Origin: Paraburkholderia sartisoli
Lineage (GTDB): Bacteria > Pseudomonadota > Gammaproteobacteria > Burkholderiales > Burkholderiaceae
Assembly: GCF_900107685.1 (NCBI RefSeq)
Contig: NZ_FNRQ01000002.1
Coordinates: forward strand, 124,001 to 188,000
Length of the DNA stretch: 64,000 bases
Reading direction: 5' to 3'
The translations under genes and the position numbers were made by a program. Positions 36,246 through 44,824 of the stretch are shown here, piece by piece. The notes under the pieces are model-generated. The model searched no databases. It had not been told where the DNA came from and saw only the letters and a list, made by a program, of their open reading frames with translations. Position 1 is the first letter of the stretch; every line of letters begins with the position of its first letter.

Positions 36246-38171
36246 TTACTTGCGCTTCGCCTCCAGCGCTTCCCAACGCTCGAGCGCCATCAGCAGTTCA
36301 TCGTCGATTGCCGCATAGCGCCCGGTCAGGCGCGTGCCTTCCTGCGCGTCCTTCGCGAAGATCGAACCGTCTTCGAGTTGCTCGCCGATCGTCTTCTGCT
36401 CCGCCTCGAGCGCGGCGATCTGCTGCGGCAACGACTCCAGTTCGCGCTGCTCCTTGAACGACAGCTTGACCGTGCGCTGCGCGTTGCGCCCCGTGGCGCT
36501 GTCCTTAGGCGCTGCGTCTTTCAGCGGTTCTTTCTGCGCGTCGCTCTGCGCGAGTTGCTGCGAGCGCCCGCGCTGCACCTGCCAGTCTGTAAAGCCGCCG
36601 ACGTATTCCCGCCACCGGCCCTCGCCTTCCGATGCGATCACCGACGTCGCGACGTTATCGAGGAACGCCCGGTCGTGGCTGACGAGCAGAACCGTGCCGT
36701 CGTAGTCGGTCAACAGCTCTTCGAGCAGTTCGAGCGTGGGGATGTCGAGGTCGTTGGTTGGCTCGTCGAGCACCAGCACGTTTGCCGGCCGCGCGAAGAG
36801 ACGCGCCAGCAGCAGGCGGTTGCGCTCGCCGCCCGACAGCGACTTTACCGGCGAGCGGGCGCGCTCGGGCGCGAACAGGAAGTCGCCGAGATAGCTCATC
36901 ACGTGCTTCTTCGTGCCGTTGACTTCCACCCACTCGCTGCCCGGGCTGATCGTGTCGCCAAGGCTTTTCTCCAGGTCGAGCTGCGCGCGCATCTGGTCGA
37001 AATACGCGACCTGCAGATTCGTGCCGATGCGCACCTTGCCTTCGTCCGGCGTCAGTTCGCCGAGAATCAGCTTCAGCAGCGTGGTCTTGCCCGCGCCGTT
37101 CGGCCCGATGAAACCAATCTTGTCGCCACGCATGACAGTGGCCGAAAAACGGTCGACCACCGTGCGCGAGCCGTAGCGCTTCGTCACGTCGGTCAGTTCG
37201 GCGACGATCTTGCCCGACTTCTCACCTTGCCCCACGTCGAGCTTGACGTTGCCGAGCGCATTCCGGCGCTCGGCGCGCTCGTTGCGCATCTGCACGAGCC
37301 GCGCGATGCGCCCGACGCTGCGGGTGCGCCGCGCCTCGACACCCTTGCGGATCCACACTTCTTCCTGGGCGAGCAGCTTGTCGGCCTTTTCGTTTTCGAT
37401 GCGCTCGACTTCCAGCTGCTGCGCCTTGCGCGTCTGGTACGCCGAAAAGTTACCCGGATACGACAGCAGACGCCCGCGATCGAGTTCGACGATGCGCGTG
37501 GCGACACGATCGAGAAACGCGCGATCGTGGGTGATGAAGAACAACCCGGCACGCTGCGAAACCAGGAGTTCCTCGAGCCAGCGGATACCGTCGAAGTCGA
37601 GGTGATTGGTCGGCTCGTCGAGCAGCAGGATGTCGGGCTGCACAACCAGCGCACGCGCGAGCGCCACGCGTTTTTGCATGCCGCCCGACAGCGCGCCCAC
37701 GCGCGCCTCGCCGTCGAGCCCGATCTGCGCAAGCGTCGTGGACACGCGCGTGCGCCAGCTCCAGGCATCGGTCGTATCGAGCGAGGACTGCAGCGTGTTC
37801 ATGCGTGCGAGCAGCGCGTCGTGCTGCTCGCCTTCCGGCGTTTCCGCGAGCGCATGGGCGACGGCGTCGTATTCGTCGAGCAACGCGCGCGCATCGACCA
37901 GGCCGGCCGCGACGGCGTCGAACACCGACATGTCGCTGTCGAACTCGGGTTCCTGCGGCACATAGACCGTGGTGAGACTTTGCTGACGCGTGACGAGGCC
38001 GTCATCGGGTTTCGTGAGATCGGCAACGATCTTGAGCAGCGACGACTTGCCCGCGCCGTTGCGGCCAATCAGCCCGACGCGCTCCCCCGCTTCGAGAGAG
38101 AAATCGGCGTGATCGAGCAACGCGACGTGACCGAACGCCAGTTGCGCTCCGGTAATGGTGTAAAGCGACAT
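36246..38171 (-). CDS. uup: ABC-F family ATPase Uup
   Basis: A 641-residue soluble protein with two ABC domains: Walker A GRNGAGKSS (about 36-44) and GPNGAGKTT, signatures LSGGMQKR and LSGGERNR, Walker B ILLLDEPTNHLD and VLVLDEPTNDLD. Between them is the ABC-F interdomain linker (IENEKADKLLAQEEVWIRKGVEARRTRS), and the C-terminus is a coiled coil (RELESLPQQIAALEAEQKTIGEQLE), which marks Uup rather than EttA. Uup acts on ribosomes and branched DNA, and its loss affects transposon excision. It stands alone in the window. Confidence 0.94.
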   Translation of the reverse strand: MSLYTITGAQLAFGHVALLDHADFSLEAGERVGLIGRNGAGKSSLLKIVADLTKPDDGLVTRQQSLTTVYVPQEPEFDSDMSVFDAVAAGLVDARALLDEYDAVAHALAETPEGEQHDALLARMNTLQSSLDTTDAWSWRTRVSTTLAQIGLDGEARVGALSGGMQKRVALARALVVQPDILLLDEPTNHLDFDGIRWLEELLVSQRAGLFFITHDRAFLDRVATRIVELDRGRLLSYPGNFSAYQTRKAQQLEVERIENEKADKLLAQEEVWIRKGVEARRTRSVGRIARLVQMRNERAERRNALGNVKLDVGQGEKSGKIVAELTDVTKRYGSRTVVDRFSATVMRGDKIGFIGPNGAGKTTLLKLILGELTPDEGKVRIGTNLQVAYFDQMRAQLDLEKSLGDTISPGSEWVEVNGTKKHVMSYLGDFLFAPERARSPVKSLSGGERNRLLLARLFARPANVLVLDEPTNDLDIPTLELLEELLTDYDGTVLLVSHDRAFLDNVATSVIASEGEGRWREYVGGFTDWQVQRGRSQQLAQSDAQKEPLKDAAPKDSATGRNAQRTVKLSFKEQRELESLPQQIAALEAEQKTIGEQLEDGSIFAKDAQEGTRLTGRYAAIDDELLMALERWEALEAKRK

Positions 38172-38518
38172 GGGGAGAAGGAAGAAGACCGCAATGAATC
38201 GGAACCGCCCATTGTACCGGTCGCGCGATCGAACGCATCCCGGCCGGATGGCATAGCCCGTTTGGCCAGATTGAATTCGCCGGGCCGGTGCGCACAGAAT
38301 GGCACGACTAACCCAGGCAAAGCGGCCGGCTTACAGCGGATGCGTGAACATCCGGGCGTACATGCGCGGGCCTGTGCCGGCACGCGAAATCGTGCCCTGC
38401 GACGCCCCTGTGCAGCGGGGCCTGGACGAATTCCGGTAAGATTGCGGCTCGCCGCGTCCTGACCGGAAAAGGGGCGGAACGCGCGGGCCATTGCATTGAA
38501 CTGAAGAAAGAGTACGTC
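38172..38518. other. Divergent intergenic region, uup / rubredoxin
   Basis: 347 bases with no supported gene. It must contain promoters for uup (minus) and the rubredoxin (plus); none is unmistakable. Confidence 0.4.
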
Positions 38519-38701
38519 GTGAGCGAAGTCATTGAATACAAAAGCTGGGTCTGCCTGATTTGCGGCTGGATCTACAACGAGGAAGAAGGTCTGCCGGAAG
38601 AAGGCATCGCGGCGGGAACGCGTTTCGCCGAGATCCCGGAAGACTGGCGCTGCCCGCTGTGCGACGTGGGCAAGGCGGAATTCACCGTCGTCGAGTTCTG
38701 A
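38519..38701 (+). CDS. Rubredoxin
   Basis: 60 residues from a GTG start at 38519, behind GAAGAAAGAG. The iron ligands are the two CxxC(G) motifs, CLICGWIYNEEEG and CPLCDVGKAEF, with the PEDW loop between, exactly the rubredoxin arrangement. It is a small cytosolic one-electron carrier, for instance for alkane hydroxylase or oxidative-stress reductases; no partner reductase is next to it. Confidence 0.95.
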   Translation: MSEVIEYKSWVCLICGWIYNEEEGLPEEGIAAGTRFAEIPEDWRCPLCDVGKAEFTVVEF

Positions 38702-38768
38702 AGCCGTCGCGGGCCGCGGGTTTTGCCCGCGCTCCGTGTTGTCGCGAGTCCACCGCCGCTTTCCCCCG

Positions 38769-39512
38769 TCAGTCGCGCATCGCCACCACCACGAGTTCCC
38801 GGCTGGCGGCATCCACAGGTTCGCGCGACCAGCCACCATACCAGGTCACCGAAACGAAGCCCGCGTCGCGGAGCGTACACGCCAGCGCGGCCTGGCTACG
38901 AAACCGCAATTCGCTTTCGGCGACGATCTCCTCGTCGTCGCGCTCGAACCGGTAGTGGGTGGCAAACCGTACACATTCATCCGTGACGTCGACAACCCGA
39001 TGCCACACGTCGACCCGGCCGTACTTCTGCGATTCGACGCGCCGGCGTGACGCCTCCGGCGTCCACGGGCGCCAGGGTGCGCACGCTGGATTGCGGCTCT
39101 CGAAAGCAAGGCAGCCACCCGGTCGCAACGCGTCGTATGCAGCCGAAAGCGTCTGCCGCCAGCTTGCGTCGTCGATGAAAACCTGCGCGACGTGCCCTGT
39201 CATCACGGCAAGATCAGCATCGATTGAACGCGCCGCGTGCGCGTCGCCCTGGATCCACCTGACGCGCTCGCCGCCCGCGCGGCTGCGCGCGACCGCCAGC
39301 ATCGCCGCTGACGGATCGATGCCGGTCACGTCGTGCCCCTGGCCCGCAAGCGCGCAGGCCAACAGGCCCGTTCCGCAGCCGATATCGAGCACCCGCGCGG
39401 CGTCGAGGGAGTGCGCGAGGTGGAGGTAGAACGCCGTGTCGGCGGCGGCGGGATTGAGCGCGTCGTACAGATCGACGAGGCGCGGGTCGCCATGGAGGTT
39501 CGGGGCGGTCAT
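38769..39512 (-). CDS. Class I SAM-dependent methyltransferase
   Basis: 247 residues from ATG 39512 (MTAPNLHGDPRLVDLYDALNP); the open frame upstream overlaps a probable tRNA promoter region and is not needed. SAM motifs: ARVLDIGCGTGLLACALA (motif I), DVTGIDPSAAMLAVAR (acidic loop), ADLAVMTGHVAQVF (motif II). The rest is a beta-rich cap. Substrate unknown. Confidence 0.87.
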   Translation of the reverse strand: MTAPNLHGDPRLVDLYDALNPAAADTAFYLHLAHSLDAARVLDIGCGTGLLACALAGQGHDVTGIDPSAAMLAVARSRAGGERVRWIQGDAHAARSIDADLAVMTGHVAQVFIDDASWRQTLSAAYDALRPGGCLAFESRNPACAPWRPWTPEASRRRVESQKYGRVDVWHRVVDVTDECVRFATHYRFERDDEEIVAESELRFRSQAALACTLRDAGFVSVTWYGGWSREPVDAASRELVVVAMRD

Positions 39513-39578
39513 CGCTGGATGATAACGGCACGGCGCCATGCGTCGCGCAGGGCCATTCTCGTCGCGAGGCGCGTTTGC

Positions 39579-39584
39579 TATACT
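39579..39584 (+). promoter_or_regulatory. Possible -10 box upstream of tRNA-Arg
   Basis: TGCTATACT, an extended -10-like sequence, 165 bases before the tRNA. The -35 hexamer (TTCTCG, spacer 17) is poor, so assignment is tentative. Confidence 0.35.
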
Positions 39585-39748
39585 CTGGCCCCTGCGGCGC
39601 GATTCCTGCGCGCGTGGAGCGGGTCGTCCAGCGCGACGATTCTCCTTCACGCTGCACGAATCAACGCGGTTCCAGCTACGGTGGGTCACTTAGGAACGTA
39701 GCGATTGCGGAACACGCGGGTCATTCGCCTCGCCGCGTAGGGTTCCGT

Positions 39749-39823
39749 CTCCCTGTAGTTCAATGGATAGAACAAGTGCCTCCTAAGCGCTAGATACAGG
39801 TTCGATTCCTGTCAGGGGGACCA
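39749..39823 (+). tRNA. tRNA-Arg, anticodon CCT
   Basis: The cloverleaf folds by eye: acceptor CTCCCTG / CAGGGGG (one G-T pair), D-stem GTTC/GAAC, anticodon stem AGTGC/GCGCT with loop CTCCTAA (anticodon CCT at 39782-39784, reading AGG), T-arm ACAGG-TTCGATT-CCTGT, discriminator A and encoded CCA (39821-39823). This rare-codon tRNA is a frequent integration site of genomic islands, but no integrase or 3'-end duplication is seen downstream. Confidence 0.95.
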
Positions 39824-40141
39824 GTCCGATAAGGGTTTCATCTCACCCTGTGACACGCTTACTGTGTCACACCCGCTTCATCCTCCCGGTTCCAGGCACA
39901 CAACTGCATCGCGATCGCGCCGCGGGACGAAACGCCGCCCGCCAAACGATCCACCGACAGATGACGGCTGCGCCAACCGCACCCACAGTAATCGATCATG
40001 CGCGACATCCATGACACCCGCGCGGAAAGTCTTCTGCGGCACATGTCCGGAGCATCGTAAAGCCCCCGTAACCTCCGGTCACAATTCCTTCCGAACTTCG
40101 ATCGCCCGCTTCTCTCCCTATATAAAGAGAAGGAGCACATC
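39824..40141. other. Intergenic region after tRNA-Arg, one small hairpin
   Basis: 318 bases without a gene. A 7-bp hairpin GTGACAC / GTGTCAC (39850-39870) follows the tRNA by 26 bases and might help end its transcript. It lacks a T-run. Confidence 0.45.
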
Positions 40142-40420
40142 ATGATCAGACTCACATTAATGATCGGACTATTCGCCGCGCTGTCGGGGTGCGTCGCCTA
40201 CCCCGCGGACTACGGATACGCCGCCCCAGGCTACGCTTATGGCCCCGACTATGTCCCTGCGTATGGCTATGGCAGCATCAACATATGGGGCGGCGGTGGC
40301 GGGGACTACCATCATGGCGACTATCACCATGGCGGCGGAGATCATGGCTACGGGCACGGTCATTGGGAAGGCGGCCGCGGCGGTGGACATGGTGGCGGCC
40401 ATGGCGGTCACGGGCATTAA
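40142..40420 (+). CDS. Gly/His/Tyr-rich small lipoprotein
   Basis: 92 residues with a lipoprotein signal (MIRLTLMIGLFAALSGC, lipobox LSGC) and good ribosome site (AGAGAAGGAGCACATC). The mature part has a Tyr/Pro/Ala segment (YPADYGYAAPGYAYGPDYVPAYGYG) and then a tail with at least 11 His in Gly-rich repeats (DYHHGDYHHGGGDHGYGHGHW..., ending GGHGGHGH). Such tails bind divalent metals. It is likely anchored to the outer or inner membrane; function unknown. Confidence 0.8.
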   Translation: MIRLTLMIGLFAALSGCVAYPADYGYAAPGYAYGPDYVPAYGYGSINIWGGGGGDYHHGDYHHGGGDHGYGHGHWEGGRGGGHGGGHGGHGH

Positions 40421-40630
40421 GCAGTCCCATGGCGAGCCAGGCGGAATCACCGCGCACCCTCCCCGCGCCGCGCCGCGCCGCTCCCCGTACCCGCCGAACT
40501 GGCGAACTAACCGCCCTCTGATCGCCGGATTGCGCGCGTTCACGTCCCGTTACGCTTCATCCATCGCGACATCCGGGCGCCGCCCGATCCAGGCAGGCAG
40601 AATACGCGACGAATACGACGGGGCCTTCCG

Positions 40631-40936
40631 ATGGTTACCTTGATCGATCACGACATCGCACACATCGCACGCATCATGCGGCCGTCGCTGCATGGCAACG
40701 CCGGCGGCCCGATCCTGCCGACGTCGTACTGGCGCAACCGTCTGCACCATCTGCTCGACGCGTGGCACGTGACGAAAGCGCAGTTGCGTACCATCGACAG
40801 CCTGCTGCTCGAACTGGATCACTACGACCGCGGCCAGGAACGTCCGGCCACGAGCGAACCGGTCGTCTGCCCGGCACGCGTGGCGCCGGCTTCCCGCACG
40901 GGCGCGCACCAGCGCCGCCACGCCTGCGCGACATAA
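40631..40936 (+). CDS. Small orphan protein, copy 1 of a duplicated pair
   Basis: 101 residues, soluble, no recognised domain. The first 65 residues (TLIDHDIAHIARIMRPSLHGNAGGPILPTSYWRNRLHHLLDA..., then LRTIDSLLLELDHY) are closely matched by the protein at 41599-41922; the C-terminal 35 residues are unrelated and basic. The pattern PILPxSYWRxRLHxLLDA looks like a small helical fold. It might be a DNA- or protein-binding element, but nothing supports a function. Confidence 0.65.
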   Translation: MVTLIDHDIAHIARIMRPSLHGNAGGPILPTSYWRNRLHHLLDAWHVTKAQLRTIDSLLLELDHYDRGQERPATSEPVVCPARVAPASRTGAHQRRHACAT

Positions 40937-41049
40937 CGCGCGAACGCGACCAGCAATGCCCTCGTGCCTGAAACGCACGCGGCTTCGGTGTCAAAATACG
41001 GGGCTACCGGCCGGAGGGCCATCGATTTCCCCCATCAGCAAGGAATCCC

Positions 41050-41328
41050 GTGGACACCAGTAAACAGATCGCCGCACTGACCGTTTCCGGCATGCAGACC
41101 GCCGGCGCGAGCCAGGCTACCGCCATCGCCCTTCACGTTCTGATCCGTCACCTGAAATCGCCCGAACTGCTCAGTGAACTCACGACGGCGTTCGAACAAC
41201 ATCAGGCGTTGATGCTGCAAAAACCGTGGCCGGAGCAGATGCTGGCTTCGTTCGAAGCGACACGCCGTTTCCTCGAAAGCGCCGCGCGCAGCGACAGCGG
41301 GCCCGAGGCGACCCGCACCGCGGGCTAA
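41050..41328 (+). CDS. Small helical protein of unknown function
   Basis: 92 residues from GTG 41050 behind AAGGA. Predicted as all-helical (IAALTVSGMQTAGASQATAIALHVLIRHLKSPELLSELTTAFEQHQALML...FEATRRFLESAA), with no Cys, signal or membrane helix. It lies between the two copies of the duplicated orphan gene, all on the plus strand. Confidence 0.6.
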   Translation: MDTSKQIAALTVSGMQTAGASQATAIALHVLIRHLKSPELLSELTTAFEQHQALMLQKPWPEQMLASFEATRRFLESAARSDSGPEATRTAG

Positions 41329-41598
41329 AACCGGATCGTCCACGCGGTGTTCGCGCCGCGTTCCCCGTTTTTCAGGCTCATGACCCATCCTTACAACATC
41401 GCGGTCGACGCCGTCCTGATGATCGTCGTTGTTCTCATCCCGGCGTGATCGCGCGGGTGATGAACTGAGTCGGCGATTCAACCCGCCGCATCGAAAAAAG
41501 GTGTCGAAGCGCCTTTTTCCTGGCCTGCCGGCGATGAAAAAAACCGCGTCGCCGCTCGCGAACCCTAAGGCATCGATTGCCGGTGCCGTTAACCGGTT

Positions 41599-41922
41599 AT
41601 GGACCGCCCATCCTCCGCACGCACCGGCTCTTTTCAGGCCACGCTGATCGATCAGGACATCGCGCATATCGCGCGTGTCATGCGACCGGCGCTTCAGGGC
41701 GATCTCGGCGGCCCGATCCTGCCCGCCTCTTACTGGCGGCAACGTCTTCATACACTGCTCGACGCCGATTTCCTGACCAGCGGCCAGCTTCGCGCCATCG
41801 ACAGCCTGCTGCTTCAACTCGAACACTTTCCGCTTCGTGACCACCCGCCGGTCACGCCTACCGCCGACGCCGCCAACGCGAACACCGCGACGCCCGGCGT
41901 GACCGGCTTCGTTCAGGGATAA
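41599..41922 (+). CDS. Small orphan protein, copy 2 of a duplicated pair
   Basis: 107 residues. Residues 15-77 ([42 protein letters not shown]..., [14 protein letters not shown]) match the first copy in about three of four positions; the first 14 and last 30 residues are different, the tail being Ala/Thr/Pro-rich. DNA similarity is also visible, so this is a duplication that has since diverged. Confidence 0.65.
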   Translation: MDRPSSARTGSFQATLIDQDIAHIARVMRPALQGDLGGPILPASYWRQRLHTLLDADFLTSGQLRAIDSLLLQLEHFPLRDHPPVTPTADAANANTATPGVTGFVQG

Positions 41923-42113
41923 GTCGCGAGCGTCACGCCCCAACCACTTCGGCCACACGACCGTATGCGCCACCCCACGGCGTGAAAGCCGCTGCGGTAC
42001 ACATCCACCCGCGAAGCTGCAACCGCCAGTTTTTTCGCCGTCGCCGGGCGATATATCAAAAAGGGACGTGTCCAGGTCATAATGTCCGCAAAAATCCCCA
42101 GCAAGGACCGATA

Positions 42114-43397
42114 GTGACTCAGGCCACGCTGCCAGCCCTGCTCGCGCAGGCTCGCGCCCGCTACACACAACGAGAGATCGCCGATCACGTCGGCAAGGAC
42201 ATCAAGACCGTCCGGCGCTGGGAAAAAGGCGAAACGCCCTGTCCGGCCATGCTCGGCCCGGCGCTGCGCCTGCTGCTCGCCACCGGAAACGCCAGTAGCG
42301 CCCGGCGCACCGGCACGCCCGCGCGCTTTTCCTTCATCGACCTGTTCGCCGGTATCGGCGGCATCCGCATGGGCTTCGAGGCAGAAGGCGGCGAATGCGT
42401 CTTCACGAGTGAGTGGAACGATTTTTCGAAGAAGACGTACCTCGAGAACCATGGCGCGGATCACACGTTCGTCGGCGACATCGTGTCGTTTCCCGCCGAG
42501 GACGTGCCCGCCCACGACATCCTGCTCGGCGGCTTTCCCTGCCAGCCGTTTTCGATTGCGGGCGTGAGCAAGAAAAACGCGCTCGGCCGGCCGCACGGTT
42601 TCGAGTGCGCGACACAGGGCACGCTCTTTTTCGACGTCGCGCGGATCATCGCGGCGAAGCGCCCCACTGCGTTCCTGCTCGAAAACGTGAAAAACCTGCT
42701 GTCGCACGACAAGGGACGCACGTTCGACGTGATCCTGCAGACGTTGCGCGACGAGCTCGGCTACGAGGTGCATTACCGCGTGATCGACGGCCAGCATTTC
42801 ACGCCGCAACATCGTGAGCGGATCATCATCGTGGGCTTTCGCGGCAAGACGTCGTTTTCCTGGGACGACCTGCGTCTGCCGGAACAGGGGCCGCGGCTCG
42901 CGTCGATCCTGCATCGCACGGACGGCGGCGAGCCGCGCCTGCCGTGGGACGACGGGCGCTTCTTCGATCACGCGGCGCGATGCGTGCAACCGAAATACAC
43001 GCTCACGCCGAAGCTGTGGGCCTATCTGCAGCAGTACGCCGACAAGCATCGCGCAGCCGGCAACGGCTTCGGTTTCGGCATGGCGTATCCGGACAGCGTC
43101 ACGCGCACGCTGTCGGCGCGTTATCACAAGGACGGCTCCGAGATTCTCGTCCATCAGGGCGAAGGCCAGCGGCCACGACGCCTCACGCCGCGCGAATGCG
43201 CGCGCCTGATGGGCTTTCCCGACACGTTTCGCATTCCCGTCAGCGACACGCAGGCTTACCGGCAGTTCGGCAACAGCGTCGTGATGCCGGTCATGCGGGA
43301 AGCGGCGCGCATCATGACGCCGCATGTGGAAGCGCTGCTGTCCAGCAACGGCGAACCCGCCGCCACGCCGCCGCGGGACATCGCGCTCGTCGCCTGA
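42114..43397 (+). CDS. dcm: DNA cytosine-5 methyltransferase, Dcm/EcoRII type
   Basis: 427 residues from GTG 42114, placed by AAGGA 7 bases upstream and because it starts the N-terminal helix-turn-helix ([24 protein letters not shown]). All key motifs of m5C methylases are present: [12 protein letters not shown] (I), GGFPCQPFS with catalytic Cys143 (IV), ENVKNL (VI), [16 protein letters not shown] (VIII), [18 protein letters not shown] (IX), [10 protein letters not shown] (X). The stretch [33 protein letters not shown] closely resembles E. coli Dcm, so the target is probably CCWGG. The N-terminal HTH may autoregulate the gene. vsr follows after one base. Confidence 0.94.
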   Translation: MTQATLPALLAQARARYTQREIADHVGKDIKTVRRWEKGETPCPAMLGPALRLLLATGNASSARRTGTPARFSFIDLFAGIGGIRMGFEAEGGECVFTSEWNDFSKKTYLENHGADHTFVGDIVSFPAEDVPAHDILLGGFPCQPFSIAGVSKKNALGRPHGFECATQGTLFFDVARIIAAKRPTAFLLENVKNLLSHDKGRTFDVILQTLRDELGYEVHYRVIDGQHFTPQHRERIIIVGFRGKTSFSWDDLRLPEQGPRLASILHRTDGGEPRLPWDDGRFFDHAARCVQPKYTLTPKLWAYLQQYADKHRAAGNGFGFGMAYPDSVTRTLSARYHKDGSEILVHQGEGQRPRRLTPRECARLMGFPDTFRIPVSDTQAYRQFGNSVVMPVMREAARIMTPHVEALLSSNGEPAATPPRDIALVA

Positions 43398-43398
43398 G

Positions 43399-43890
43399 AT
43401 GGTCGACGTCGTCGACGCCGCGACGCGAAGCCGGATGATGTCCGGCATTCGCGGACGCAACACGAAGCCCGAGCGCCTGATCCGCAGCCTGCTGCATCGA
43501 CGCGGCTTTCGCTTCCGGATCGACGTGCGCGATCTGCCGGGCCGCCCCGACATCGTCCTGCCGCGTTATCGCGCGGTGGTGTTCGTGCATGGCTGCTTCT
43601 GGCACGGCCACGGCTGTCATCTCTTCAAATGGCCCCAGACGCGCCCCGAATTCTGGCGCGAGAAAATCGGCCGCAACCGCGCCAACGACGAGCGCGCCGT
43701 GGCGGCACTACGCGCGGCCGGCTGGCGCGTGGCGATCGTGTGGGAATGCGCATTGCGTGGAGCGAACCGGGACGTCGAAGGCGTGATCCAGCAACTCGCC
43801 GACTGGCTGAAGGACGAGCGCGGCGCGGATCAATCCACCGCGACCACCGCGGGCAGCGGCGATCACGACACGCTTGAACTGAGCCTTTGA
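43399..43890 (+). CDS. vsr: Very short patch repair endonuclease
   Basis: 163 residues. It nicks the T of T:G mismatches created by deamination of 5-methylcytosine at Dcm sites. Motifs: DAATRSRMMSGIRGRNTKPERLIRSLLHRRGFRFR, catalytic GRPDIVLPRYRAVVFVHGCFWHGHGC (Asp and His) and WREKIGRNRANDERAVAALRAAGWRVAIVWECAL. It begins one base after the dcm stop, so the two are co-translated, as in E. coli. No restriction endonuclease gene flanks them. Confidence 0.94.
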   Translation: MVDVVDAATRSRMMSGIRGRNTKPERLIRSLLHRRGFRFRIDVRDLPGRPDIVLPRYRAVVFVHGCFWHGHGCHLFKWPQTRPEFWREKIGRNRANDERAVAALRAAGWRVAIVWECALRGANRDVEGVIQQLADWLKDERGADQSTATTAGSGDHDTLELSL

Positions 43891-44070
43891 ACCGGCGCCC
43901 GGGCGCACCCCGATGGGCGCTGATGGTCGCCGCGCAGCGCTTTGCGGCACAGCCACAACGACCCGCGGTGCTACACTCGATCAGCGCATCACGAGTACCC
44001 ACGCGCCGCAAGTGCGAGCGCGGGACAGCGTCCGTTCCATCTCAAGAACTTTCCTTGAAGGAGGCATCCG

Positions 44071-44574
44071 ATGGCTGATTTCCGACTCTGGTCCGATGAG
44101 TTTCCTGCTAACGGCTTCATGCACAAGGCGCAGGAATTCAACGACAAATCATTCGGCGTCGATGGCGAGAACATCTCGCCCGCCCTGCAATGGGACGCAC
44201 CGCCCGCCGACACGCAAAGCTTCGCCCTCACCGTCTACGATCCGGATGCGCCGACGGGAAGCGGCTTCTGGCACTGGGTGATCGTCAACATTCCGCCCGA
44301 AGCGCGCTCGTTGCCGCGCAACGCTGGCAAGGCCGACGGCAGCCTGCTGCCGCAGGGCGCGCTGCAGGTGCGCAACGACTACGGCACGGTGGGTTTCGGG
44401 GGCGCGGCGCCGCCGCGCGGCGACAAGCCGCATCGCTACATTTTCCGTCTGCACGCACTGAAGGTGGCGCACCTGCCGATCAACGCCGAGGTGACGAACG
44501 CGGTCGCGCGCTTCATGACGCATCTGAACGAAATCGATTCGACGACCTGGACGGGTCTGTACGAACTGAAGTAA
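44071..44574 (+). CDS. YbhB/YbcL family (phosphatidylethanolamine-binding-like) protein
   Basis: 167 residues, ribosome site AAGGAGG. Family motifs: NGENISPALQWDAPPADTQSFALTVYDPDAPTGSGFWHWVIVNIPP, GFGGAAPPRGDKPHRYIFRLHALK. This PEBP/RKIP fold binds phosphorylated or phospholipid head groups; bacterial members have no clear role. There is no signal peptide, so it is cytosolic. It stands alone. Confidence 0.93.
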   Translation: MADFRLWSDEFPANGFMHKAQEFNDKSFGVDGENISPALQWDAPPADTQSFALTVYDPDAPTGSGFWHWVIVNIPPEARSLPRNAGKADGSLLPQGALQVRNDYGTVGFGGAAPPRGDKPHRYIFRLHALKVAHLPINAEVTNAVARFMTHLNEIDSTTWTGLYELK

Positions 44575-44824
44575 CCTGCCGAACCACCCTCACGGCGGGT
44601 AAGGCGGACGACGCCCCGTTGGCGCACCGCATGGCGCCCGCCGTCTGTTTGCCGGTCGCGCTGGTTGTGCGGGTTGTGCCGGTCGTGCCGGATTGCCCCG
44701 GCGTCGGGCACGTGTCCGCGCACGCCGCACCGCCTCGCGCCGGCGACAGGAACGATGCGCGCACAACCTTCCTGTAAGGCGGGTTTCGTACAATTCGGCG
44801 TCTGCTTACTAACGGCCCGTGCCG

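Noticed and set aside
36378..38462. 694-codon plus-strand frame
   Set aside because: Antisense to uup, Arg/His/Gln-rich.
41380..41448. 22-residue hydrophobic frame MTHPYNIAVDAVLMIVVVLIPA
   Set aside because: No ribosome site and too short; could be a fragment or chance. Not listed as a gene.
39749..44000. Genomic island inserted at tRNA-Arg(CCT)
   Set aside because: The region after the tRNA contains orphans and a methylase, but no integrase and no repeat of the tRNA 3' end was found. The idea is not supported.
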